From contig NC_092406.1 in the NCBI RefSeq assembly GCF_009017415.1, positions 6,386,001 to 6,450,000 of the forward strand: a stretch of DNA of 64,000 nucleotides, in the 5' to 3' direction. Below the pieces are notes generated by a model, which did no database searches, was not told the DNA's origin, and saw only the letters and a program-made list of their open reading frames with translations. Position numbers and translations under genes: made by a program. Shown one piece after another: positions 55,136 to 64,000 of the stretch (positions are counted from its first letter, which is position 1; each line of letters starts with the position of its first letter). The DNA is from Aspergillus flavus. Taxonomy: Eukaryota; Ascomycota; Eurotiomycetes; Eurotiales; Aspergillaceae.

Positions 55136-56172
55136 TTATACAGTAAACTTGGTCTTATTCACAGGACCCGCCTCTAGCGCCGCTTTGCGGACAGCCTCCT
55201 CGCCCACTTCTTCGAAGATATCGTAGCCCCAGAAAGCGGGGAAGTTGAAGCGCTTGTGGCGTTCCAGGGAAGAAAGACGGGCAAACGCATCCTCCGGTAA
55301 TTGCTTGACTTGTAGGTTGGCCGCAATACGAGACGGCGTGACACTCTTGGACAGGACCACAGTCCCACGTTGAACCCCCCAGCTAGCCAACAGTGGACCA
55401 GGGTCCATGCTAAGTTCTCCGGCAATGCTGTGCACCAATGGGTCATCAACCGTACGGGGCTCTCCGGTCTGGTTGTTGCCCAGGGGTGAGTATGCCTCCA
55501 CAATAATTCCCTTCCCTTGGCAGAAACGAAGGAGGTCCGGTTGTTGCAGGTAAGGATGCGCTTCGATCTGATTGGCGGCTGGAACGACAGAAACCTGGCC
55601 AAGGAGCTCTTCCAAGCGACGAACGTTGAAGTTGGACACACCAATGGCGCGGACCTTGCCTGTCGATAGCAATTTCTCCATGGCTTTGTAGGTAGTGATA
55701 TAGTCGACATCTGCTAGCTCGAATACGCCGTCTTCATTTAGGGGAAACCACTTGTCACCGGATTTGAAAGCACTATGTCCGTGTTAGACTTGGGGGAGTT
55801 CATTGTACGATTCACCATTGGGACGAGGGCGTCTCACCAGGGCCAGTGCATCAAATATAAATCAAGATAGTTAACACCGAGATCCTTAAGCGTCTTGTCC
55901 AAAGCAGGCTCGACATCCTCCGGCGCATGTTTCGTATTCCAGAGCTTTCCGGTAATGAAGATTTCCTCCCGAGGAACCCCAGACTTGCGAATTCCGTTAC
56001 CAACTTCCGACTCATTGCGATATATAGCAGCGCAGTCAATGTGTCGGTATCCTTGCTTCAGCGCGACTTCCACGGCATTCTCAACCTCGAGGGGTTTGGC
56101 CTGCCATGTGCCGAACCCTACCGCAGGGATTTTGGCTCCGGTGTTGAGCGTAAAGTGCGTAGACAGTGACAT
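55136..56172 (-). CDS. Aldo-keto reductase
   Basis: Two exons (55838-56172 and 55136-55772) with donor GTGAGA give 323 residues, the normal length for the AKR superfamily. The catalytic tetrad is complete: Asp46 (GYRHIDCAA), Tyr51 (IYRNE), Lys76 (ITGKLWN) and His109 (LMHWP). Later marks are [27 protein letters not shown] and VEAYSPLGN, and the NADPH site [17 protein letters not shown] cytosolic NADPH-dependent enzyme reducing aldehydes or ketones to alcohols. Beside a reductase-type NRPS it could act on the aldehyde that enzyme releases. It could equally be a housekeeping glycerol or xylose-type reductase. Confidence 0.93.
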
Positions 56173-56978
56173 TGTAATACAAAAAGCGTATCGTCGAGGG
56201 AGAGAGTGAGGGAGGTCGTGAGTCAATGTACCTAATTGACAACAGTGAGCTTGCTTGATAAATACTCAATCAGTAAAGCAATCCCCAGACATCTTTAATC
56301 CCCAGGGTTCCAAATAGGGAAGTGGAGAATTCCGCCTTCCGACAAGTCGAGCGGAAAAGAATAGCGGAAAAGTCATGTACGCCTATGACACATTTTCCTT
56401 CTCCGAACGAGATATTTTCGTCCGCTGCATGATACCGGATACTAAGAGTTAGCTAAAATGTATTTCTTTATGGTGACAGGAGGGATAAGGAGAACCTCGG
56501 CAACTGCACGGGTAAAACTCTATCCGGCCTGTTTCGTGCAGTGGTTCTCAGCCAAGGAGAGGCTGTGGAAGCTTGATGGTCAAAAGCTTTTCAACTGCAG
56601 CCGATCCTCCACGATGTATGCTTGGCCAGTCTTGTTGACTAGGCTCGGAGTCTCTCCGTAGGCCTCGCGTCTCTATGAAATGCCATTTGTCCACATTGAG
56701 ATGGATCTAAGAAGAGGATGTGCATATCCGACCATTTCCCGTAGGCCACTATCATATGGAATGGCCGTGTCATAAACCTGGGGTAGTCGAGGGTTGTGGG
56801 TGGGGACAGTGTATGCGGAGAAGCCTTTCTTATATCAACCTGAACCAGCCGCTTTGGAAGAACGAAATCTTTCTAATTTGGAGTCTGTCCTCTCTTGATT
56901 CCTTGATATTCTGTCAAACTGCACCATACCCCTTGTAACCAGACCAGAGACGGAATAGGGAAGGACTATTAATTCACA
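56173..56978. other. Divergent promoter region between aldo-keto reductase and MFS genes
   Basis: The two genes diverge from this 0.8 kb stretch, an arrangement common for co-regulated cluster genes. CGG-type triplets are present, but no clear Zn2Cys6 operator pair can be picked out by eye. ORF 56458-56661 is not supported. Confidence 0.4.
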
Positions 56979-58706
56979 ATGGCAGACATAGATTCAAAAT
57001 CATCTTCTTCCCATGTAGAGAGCGCTGTTAAGCCACTAAGCCCCGAAGTTATCCAATTCGAGGGACTTTCGGACCAGGAAGCTTTGAAGTTGGAAAGACG
57101 ATGTGAGACCATTTGATCGGATTTTATTTTACAATACTGATTAAAACAGTGGTGCGCAAGATCGATCTTCACCTAATCCCCGCGCTGTTCTTGCTGTTTA
57201 TCTTTAACATTCTTGACCGATCAAACATTGCCAATGCCCGCTTGGGAGGGCTACAAGAAGATTTGGGTCTTTCTGACACCCAGTACCAGACAGCTGTGGC
57301 CTTAATGGTAAGAGTAGATACAAACTCCGTGTTCCATTCAAGACTAACTCGACCGACGTGTCCAGTTCGTTGGATATCTCCTTGGCCAAGTTCCTAGCAA
57401 CATTATCCTCACCCGCGTGAAGCCGTCGCGCTATATCCCTGCCGCCATTTTCGTGTGGGGTGGGATCTCCATCTGCATGGCAGCAACGAAGAACTATGCT
57501 GGAATCCTATGCGTGCGAATCTTTCTCGGCTTTGCTGAATCTCCCTTCTTTCCTGGTGCTTTGTATGTTCATTCCTATTTGATGACGGCTGTTATCTCTC
57601 CTGCTTACATGATGTCTAGGTTGTTAATGAGCTCATGGTACAAGGCCTCGGAGCTTGCTGTACGTGTTGCAATTGTATACTGTGGAAATACCGTTGCAAA
57701 TGGGTTTGGAGGCATGCTGGCCGCTGGTATTCTCAGTGGCTTGGATGGCAAAGGTGGGCTGGCAGGATGGAGGTAAGCTCAAGCATATCACGGAAGGTCG
57801 TGGTTCCATTAGCTCACTATTCTTTGTCAGATGGTTGTTCATTATCGAAGGCGCTGGCACTATGGTAGCTGGAATGCTGGCAGTAGTTTTGCTCCCTGAC
57901 TTTCCTCGTTCCGGCCAGCGAAAGTGGTTAACGGAGCAGGAGCAGCGCTTTGCAGAGTGGCGTCTGGCCGTGGCAACAAACAATGAGGTCGACGAGAATG
58001 GGTCCATCAAACAGGGCTTGAGGGATGCGGTGACTGATCCTAAAGTGTGGGTATTGGTTTTGGTACAGATCTGCCAGCTGACTTCCCAAACCTGGACATA
58101 CTTCTTCCCTGTAAGTCCTCCCAGTAGTTTCTTGTCGCTAAACCCTTGTTGATGGATTGTGTATAGAGCATCGTGGAAACCCTCGGCTTCGGAAAGATCG
58201 TTACACTGCTTATCACGGCGCCAGTGTATGTCTTTGGCTTTATCAGTGCCCTTGGAAACTCTTTCATTACCAATCGGACGAACTACCGAGCCATTCTCAT
58301 AGTATGGCCGCTGTGCATTGATATTGTGGGCAACGTGATGGTCATCAGCTCCCAAGCAACAGCGGTCCGTTATATTGGTATGTTCCTTATGTGCATGGGG
58401 TCTTATAGCGCATTCAATGTGGTTCAAGCCTGGATCGCAAGTACTATTCCTCGAACCCGGACGAAGAGAGCAATCGTTTACGCTATGGTTAATTTCTTTG
58501 GGAACTCATCGAACATCTATGGATCGTATTTCTTCCCGACCAAGGACTCGCCGCAGTATCGGCCGGGGGGGATTATCCTGTCTAGCTTTGCTGCAGGAGG
58601 TGTTTGCTTTTCAATTCTGTTGGCTGTTTATCTCCACTGGCTGAACACTAACGCGCGAAAGGCGGAGGAAGACGATGGCCAAATACGCTACAAATACATA
58701 TTCTAG
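56979..58706 (+). CDS. MFS transporter, ACS family
   Basis: Six exons: 56979-57102, 57150-57307, 57366-57562, 57620-57772, 57831-58110 and 58167-58706, total 484 codons, 483 residues, all phases consistent. Marks of the family are NILDRSNIANARLGGL at TM1, GQVPSNIILTRVKPS at TM2, FLGFAESPFFPGAL at TM4-5 and YCGNTVANGFGGMLA at TM5, then WLFIIEGAGTMVAGM at TM6. Twelve helices, plasma membrane. The third ACS protein of the window and the second near the NRPS-like gene. Probably imports or exports a small organic acid. It converges with the Zn2Cys6 regulator to its right. Confidence 0.92.
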
Positions 58707-59014
58707 ACAGTCGCAAAAGGTATTTGGGTATTGCAAAGGGGGGCTTTGGTGTCCTCCATAATAATACGTCACCTATGAATATACATCAAGCTTTGCTTTA
58801 GTGTCATCAGTCTTTCTTGATTATTTTAGGATGTCCATCATGTAGACCCACTCCGGGAGTAGTTGGAGCTTGATTTCTGGTGCTCATCTGCTCTGTTTGG
58901 CAGCCCAGGATCGAACGTTAGGCGAACCTCCTTCTTGTCAACCGTCATATATGACGGACTCAGAGTCAGGCTATCCAGGCATAGCTATAAGGACCACTGT
59001 TAGCTTGCGGGATG

Positions 59015-61252
59015 TCAAGAATAGGCAGGGTACGCACTGATTGGTAAACTATCTAATTGCGACCACAGATCCAGGATCAAGTCATTGTCTAGCGTGAAAG
59101 TATCGAACAATGGAAGGGTCTGCGCGTCAATAGGGAAGGGTTCATGGTAGTGAGGCTCAGGCTGAGAAGGAGGGATCGTAGCTCCTAAGTCTGTATCATT
59201 CAGGTTCCTACTCTGTATTCTCGGCTCTCCTTGATGCTCCGGAGGCATATTCGTTGCGACAGGGTCGCACGGCGCTCCTAACCGCTCAAGCTCTCGCCGT
59301 AGACTCTGCAGAATAGTCCCGTACTTCCAGGACGGTGCATTCCTGGCCGTCGCATGCGTTAGATGATACTGTGCAGTCTCCGCCAGGACGTAGAGAGTTG
59401 ACTCATCAAAGCCAAATCCATCGTTCAGACCACCCTCTGTCGCGACGTAGGTCTGGCTCAACGGTAGAATTCGGTTACTCTGTACTTGGATCAAGTAAAT
59501 GTAGATAATGGACAAGGCGTTGAAGGCTATATACTGCGAGTACCAAAACGCGGGAAAAAGCTGGTTATCCCGGGCAAAAGTGGTGATCAGCTCAACTGTA
59601 TCCTTCGCTGCGGCCAGACACACTCGAAGATATTGAACGTAGCTAGCCTCTCGATCCGTCCAAATCTGGCCATAATTCCGCAGCAATAGTGGCCGAGTGA
59701 TGAACATCAGGGCATGATATCGCGCCAATTGCAGCACCGTCAGTTGTCGCTTGAATAAGGGGATCAGGCTACTTGAGTGAATGACTCCGGATAAGAATGG
59801 TGGCAACTCTGCCTGCCATTCTGCGACTCGCTCGCACAACACTCGGATCGTATTGATTTCCTCACGGTCGGTGATGCCAGCCACCACGTACGGCTCCTTG
59901 GCGGCTTGAGAGAGCACGCGGGCGAGTAGGGCATGGAATATAGCCGCATCCATCACACAGTCTCGGGTTGGTGGCAAGATACGATCAGGGGAGATATCTT
60001 CGTCGTTCGCACGGGCTGGTAATCTCTCGTCCAAGTCTTCATCATGCCACAGACGCGGTGTACCCAACATCAAGCTCAGATACTTGTCCAACGTATACGA
60101 ACACCAGACGACGCGACGCTGGCATTCCTGCTGGATCAGACTAACTTCGGCAGTTTCCCTATTCCGCCGTCTGCTGTGAAGGCCGAGGGCCATGATCAGT
60201 TGAATGGTGGTCCCTAAAGTGAACCACGCCCGATGCGCCCGTGATGAGCTTAGCAGATAGAGAACCATTAAGAACCTGACCTGCACCGATTCTAATCTAA
60301 TTGCACCACTTTCCTTTGATAGTAGATGGTCTGCCTTCGTGAAATACATTTCACTGGTCTGCCAGCCATTTTCATCTGCATCTGTCATACCGCCTTTGGC
60401 ATCCATCTTGAACATGGTGGCGGTGCTAAAAGCCATCAGGAGAATGGCTTGACAGACAGTCGTCACTCCGCTAATCTGTTCGCCGTCCGGTCGTCCGCGC
60501 TGGTACAGGCGCTGGACCACATTCTCAACCGTCTGCTGGTGCAGAACCCGGTGCGTGGGCGATGCAAACTCGAAGTATCGATGAACTAGAGCTTCCGCTG
60601 TCTCTAAGTCCGGCCATTGAAACTCTGTCACGCTTGTTTCTGGGACTACACGATCCCCAAATTGAAAGATGGATGTGGTTCGGTCGTGACTTGGATCATC
60701 CGACGCCCCGATCGCATTTGAGGGAGGCGTTGGCAATCCCAACGCAGCTCGATCTAAGAAGGAATGGGCCGAGGTTGGCCCCCAGTATCGATCCGCAACC
60801 TCCGTCCGTTGGATCTCGGACTCATGATCGTGATACCTTGTGTTCGTTTTGGATGGTGGAGAAATCACGGAGGTGGTGGCATCGTGGTAGGTTGCCGGGC
60901 GTATAGTGTCTGGCGAGGTGTAGGTGACTGGGGAGGCGAATGATAGATGGCTGTCTTGTGGATTGCTGTCTGTTGTTCCTCTTAGGGGTGCATGATGTTG
61001 TTGTATCGTATGCGAGGACGGAGGTGGGCTCACGGCCACGCCGCGATTATAGGTAGAGTTGTATGTACAGACCTCCTGGCGTTTCAGACAAGGTCTACAG
61101 GGGAGATTTCCGGTACAGGCCTTCTTCTTTCTCTTACATGCATCGCAAGCGCGGGTGACTTTACGCATCTTCCGTGCTGGGCTGTCGTCGCTGGCGAGCA
61201 TTTCCGCCTGCATGTTCGGAAGTGGGGAAGACAAGCGGAACCCACTCGGCAA
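59015..61252 (-). CDS. Zn2Cys6 transcription factor with fungal-specific regulatory domain
   Basis: Intronless, 745 residues. The Zn2Cys6 cluster uses Cys36, 39, 46, 52, 55 and 62 in CDACKRKKKACTGNLPC-RPC, preceded by a basic stretch (RKMRKVTRA). A Ser/Pro/His-rich linker follows. From about residue 215 the fungal_trans middle homology region begins, with LVHRYFEFASPTHRVLH, ALGLHSRRRNRETAE and the diagnostic RRVVWCSYTLDKYLSLMLG. The C-terminus is acidic (DTFTLDNDLILDLWSQLDSL), a plausible activation region. Nuclear DNA-binding activator, probably recognising CGG half-sites. As the only full-length Zn2Cys6 protein near the NRPS-like gene it is the best candidate local regulator. Confidence 0.92.
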   Translation of the reverse strand: MPSGFRLSSPLPNMQAEMLASDDSPARKMRKVTRACDACKRKKKACTGNLPCRPCLKRQEVCTYNSTYNRGVAVSPPPSSHTIQQHHAPLRGTTDSNPQDSHLSFASPVTYTSPDTIRPATYHDATTSVISPPSKTNTRYHDHESEIQRTEVADRYWGPTSAHSFLDRAALGLPTPPSNAIGASDDPSHDRTTSIFQFGDRVVPETSVTEFQWPDLETAEALVHRYFEFASPTHRVLHQQTVENVVQRLYQRGRPDGEQISGVTTVCQAILLMAFSTATMFKMDAKGGMTDADENGWQTSEMYFTKADHLLSKESGAIRLESVQVRFLMVLYLLSSSRAHRAWFTLGTTIQLIMALGLHSRRRNRETAEVSLIQQECQRRVVWCSYTLDKYLSLMLGTPRLWHDEDLDERLPARANDEDISPDRILPPTRDCVMDAAIFHALLARVLSQAAKEPYVVAGITDREEINTIRVLCERVAEWQAELPPFLSGVIHSSSLIPLFKRQLTVLQLARYHALMFITRPLLLRNYGQIWTDREASYVQYLRVCLAAAKDTVELITTFARDNQLFPAFWYSQYIAFNALSIIYIYLIQVQSNRILPLSQTYVATEGGLNDGFGFDESTLYVLAETAQYHLTHATARNAPSWKYGTILQSLRRELERLGAPCDPVATNMPPEHQGEPRIQSRNLNDTDLGATIPPSQPEPHYHEPFPIDAQTLPLFDTFTLDNDLILDLWSQLDSLPISAYPAYS

Positions 61253-62008
61253 TATAAAAAGGGAGAAAGACGGATATAGAGACAGGAGAATAGGGTACTG
61301 CGTATCTGATAATGACCAGCAGAAGGTCAGATTTGTGATCCCTGCTTGTCTAGGAATAATTGACTCCGTTAAGGTTGAAGTTCAACCATTTTTGCCCTCC
61401 CGAAATTAGGCGAGAACTGCCAAGGCGGGTTTGACCCGAGGGAAGCATCAGTACGAAACTGACAATCTGATATACGAGCATCTTCCCAGAGGGTGGGAAT
61501 TTCCTGCTATATCCCCAATGATGATTATCCTAAGTAACTCTAACGGTGCTCGCATGCTTCTACTATTGGGCCATCCGCCCTCACATCCAGCAGACCAGCA
61601 TATCGTCCCTCGTGTCTGTACGGGTATAATCATGCACAATGGATGTCTCCCATTTCTCACATCGTCCAGGTGTCCTTGTTTCGCTCAGCTCTATTTATTG
61701 CTTCAAGGAAGTCATAGAGAAACAAGTTGCAAAGGATCACGATAAGCTTCTTTCCAAGTCGTGTCGGAAAAGCGTCGGATGTCGGTTGAGGCGGATTCTC
61801 GTCGGATTTCTCCACATTTACCCGGGACCTACTCGGATTTCCATGGGAAAACAACAAATTATCACGAATATCTGCTATTTCAGAATGGTGAAGGATAGTT
61901 TAAGAGATGTGGCTGACTAAAACAAGGGATAGCGAGAGCAGACGTCGAGTTATAATTAATTGACACCCTACGACAGACAGATCGACTCGTGCGCCAAAGC
62001 GAAAAGAA
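61253..62008. other. Divergent promoter region between two Zn2Cys6 genes
   Basis: The full-length and the mini Zn2Cys6 genes diverge from here. No further gene supported; ORFs 61431-61920 are unrecognised. Confidence 0.4.
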
Positions 62009-62663
62009 ATGGATACACGTCGACGGAGTGCCATCAGGTGCAGCAGGATCAGTAGCCGTGATCCACGCTTTTATGCGGTATGCAATGTCCTTGGAAGAGT
62101 ATGTGTCGAGCGCAAATAACCGTTCAATCATAGTGCAATGAGTGCCGAGTCCGGAAGCAAAAGGTATACACTGCCCGGTTCACTGGCTCGTCTATAGTCT
62201 GATGAACGTTGCGCAGTGCTCCAAGGAAAGGCCGTCCTGTACTGACTGCAATACGTCTGGTCGACCCTGCACATACCCTGCCAAAAAGGTCCGAAGCCCA
62301 CTACAGCGCTGGTATGTGAGCTATCTGGAATCGCGCTTGTTGGACTTCGAATCCGCCTTCAAGTTTCTGTTCCCCGGAGCAGAGCCGGATGTACTACTGG
62401 AGTCGATATCGGCTGCAAAGCGTGGATGGGAATCCCATCCTTCAGAGTTGTATTCTTCTTCCATGCCTCCATCACCGACCTCTTCGGGAATCATCAATAG
62501 CCCGTGTTCGGTACCGCATTTCGACCCACTTGCAAGCTCAAGGCCAGCCTCCCGAATAGCATATGAGGATGGTTTGTCTCCGGCTGGACCGAGTGAGACA
62601 GACCTAGATGCGATTAAGTGGAGCGTTGTGCCGAATGACAGAATTCTTCTCGATATACTATAA
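62009..62663 (+). CDS. Short Zn2Cys6 DNA-binding protein without regulatory domain
   Basis: Three exons (62009-62077, 62134-62163 of only 30 bases, 62217-62663) give 181 residues. Splicing is required to build the zinc cluster: exon 2 supplies CNECRVRKQK and exon 3 continues CSKERPSCTDCNTSGRPC, a perfect C-x2-C-x6-C-x6-C-x2-C-x6-C at residues 24-51. A linker (SPLQRWYVSYLESRLLDFE) that can form the usual coiled-coil dimerisation helix follows, then Ser/Pro-rich sequence ending DRILLDIL. The fungal_trans domain normally present in 600-900 residue relatives is absent and no further exon was found. It is either a truncated copy or a small DNA-binding protein that could compete with activators. 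The first exon is the least certain part. Confidence 0.65.
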
Positions 62664-63279
62664 CGACGCTTGTCTAATGAGGGCGACCGTGCCGACCGAG
62701 ACATTTAATTTCCGGCTCTGCTAGCCAGATTACACCCATTTTGCACTTCAGTTGCAGTGTCCGTCGACATGAAGATATGCACACGACTCACGATGGTGAT
62801 ATTATTGGTTACTTGCTTCCTCAAGTCAGAAAGATAAGGCTACCTTAGTGTATATTACGATGGAGTAGCAAATGACATACGTGTTCATTAATTTCAGTCA
62901 TCGCTGACCGGGTGCGCCCTATCAGGTCCTTTCACATGAACGCATGAATGGTGATCTCTCCTTTACTGTGTTCTTCAGGACTTGAGCTAAAATCTATGGC
63001 GTGTTTTAAGTAGACGAACCTATTGCCAAGCGTCCACTGAGGATCATCGAATCCGCCACGTTTGCCGGGATTCGGCCAAGGAATTCGGTACTTTTAGCAG
63101 TTCGGAAAGAATTTGTCCGACGCGATGTCTGTTAGCTCACTGAGATGCCGTGAAGCGCGTAGATAGCACAGGTTATGGCTGTATAGGATCCTGGTAAACG
63201 TATAAGTACTCATGAAGTGGCCCGCCCAAATCATACAGATAAAATCGGTAGACCGGTGTAGTTAATCGTCTGTGTCATC
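62664..63279. other. Intergenic, upstream of NLP gene
   Basis: No ORF continuing the Zn2Cys6 protein and no other gene; promoter of the gene at 63280. Confidence 0.45.
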
Positions 63280-64000
63280 ATGTACGGCAAATCACTCATC
63301 TTGGCTACCACTCTCTTGGGAACCCATTCCCGAGCTGCTGTGCTCCCTCGCGCTAGCATTGACCATGATGCTGTCGTGGGATTTGACCAGACGGTCCCCA
63401 GCGGCACCACGGGCGAAGTCTATCTGGCCTATCAACCGGATCTGTATGTGGTCAACGGATGCGTGCCATTCCCAGCGGTAGATGCCGAGGGCAATACGAA
63501 GTATGTTTCCTAGTTACCAGACACCCAATAAACGATATCATTCGATGCTAATCAAAGTCAACAGTGCCGGCCTCGAGCCGACTGGGGATCCCAGTGGGAG
63601 CTGCAGTAGCAGTACCGGCCAAATCTATGTCAGAGGCGGCACATCGGGAGACTATTATGCCCTTATGTACTCTTGGTACTTCCCCAAAGACGAGCCATCC
63701 ACCGGCCTAGGCCACCGCCATGATTGGGAAGGTGTTATTGTTTGGCTGTCCGACTCCACGTCGACCTCCGCTGATAATATCGTGGCGGTTTGTCCGTCTG
63801 CACATGGGGGCTGGGACTGTTCGACCGACGGCTACACGCTCGATGGAACCACCCCATTGATTCAATACTACAGTGTCTGGCCGGTCAATCATCAATGTGG
63901 ACTGACAACCACTGTCGGCGGTACACAACCCTTGATCGCCTGGGAGAGTCTCCCCACTGCTGCCAGTACGGCCCTGGAAGACACGGATTTTGGAGACGCC
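63280..64000 (+). CDS. NPP1/NLP-family secreted protein, partial (runs off right edge)
   Basis: Two exons visible (63280-63500 and 63565 to the window end); the intron has donor GTATGT and acceptor ACAG and is in phase. A signal peptide (MYGKSLILATTLLGTHSRA) precedes a mature part with the family heptapeptide GHRHDWE at 63710-63730, upstream DHDAVVGFDQTVPSG and YALMYSWYFPKDEPS, and Cys at NGCVPFP and GSCSSS. NEP1-like proteins are secreted by many fungi; some damage plant membranes, many from saprotrophs are not toxic. Which applies here cannot be told. The last part of the gene is outside the window. Confidence 0.92.

Noticed and set aside
57633..58427. 264-codon minus-strand ORF
   Set aside because: Lies wholly antisense to the spliced MFS gene at 56979-58706, crosses its introns and has no domain.
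1..64000. CRISPR arrays, bacterial operons or ribosome binding sites
   Set aside because: The sequence is fungal nuclear DNA; no regularly spaced repeats are present.

Overview
This 64 kb window comes from a filamentous ascomycete, most likely Eurotiales (Aspergillus/Penicillium type). The evidence is many 45-95 nt introns with GTRNGT donors and CTRAY branch sites, Zn2Cys6 regulators, a fungal highly reducing type PKS, ThrE/Prm10-type and DHA1/ACS-family transporters, and isolated tRNA genes. Exon structures below were deduced by eye. Splice sites were accepted when donor, acceptor and phase agreed and the spliced length was a multiple of three.

Layout. 0-7 kb: the 5' part of a polyketide synthase running off the left edge, a serine hydrolase (FSH1 family) upstream of it on the same strand, a small secreted precursor with two knottin-like modules behind Kex2 sites, and a single-pass membrane protein. 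9.8-21.5 kb: a Prm10/ThrE-type transporter, tRNA-Ala(AGC), an ACS-family MFS transporter, two small proteins, a short-chain dehydrogenase broken by one in-frame stop, and a DHA1-type MFS transporter. 21.5-27.4 kb: gene-poor, with decayed fragments. 27.4-32 kb: a three-repeat Myb regulator and an F-box-like gene interrupted by one in-frame TGA. 34.5-45.5 kb: an island rich in secreted proteins (two with matching cysteine layout, one with deaminase-like motifs, one GPI-type), an F-box/ankyrin protein, tRNA-Thr(AGT) and a second F-box-like protein. 46.5-62.7 kb: a probable metabolic cluster: MFS transporter, a 1251-residue NRPS-like reductase fused to a C-terminal gluconokinase-type kinase, a poly-cysteine protein, an aldo-keto reductase, another MFS transporter, a full-length Zn2Cys6 activator and a mini Zn2Cys6 protein. 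The right edge cuts a secreted NLP/NPP1-family gene.

How the genes could work together. At the left edge the PKS and hydrolase resemble a synthase plus release-thioesterase pair. At the right, the adenylation-thiolation-reductase protein would make an aldehyde from a carboxylic acid, the aldo-keto reductase could reduce it further, the fused kinase could phosphorylate a hydroxyl group, and the two MFS proteins and two Zn2Cys6 proteins could supply export and control. The two most unusual items are the NRPS-like/gluconokinase fusion and the Kex2/knottin precursor, whose modules coincide with symmetrical phase-1 exons.
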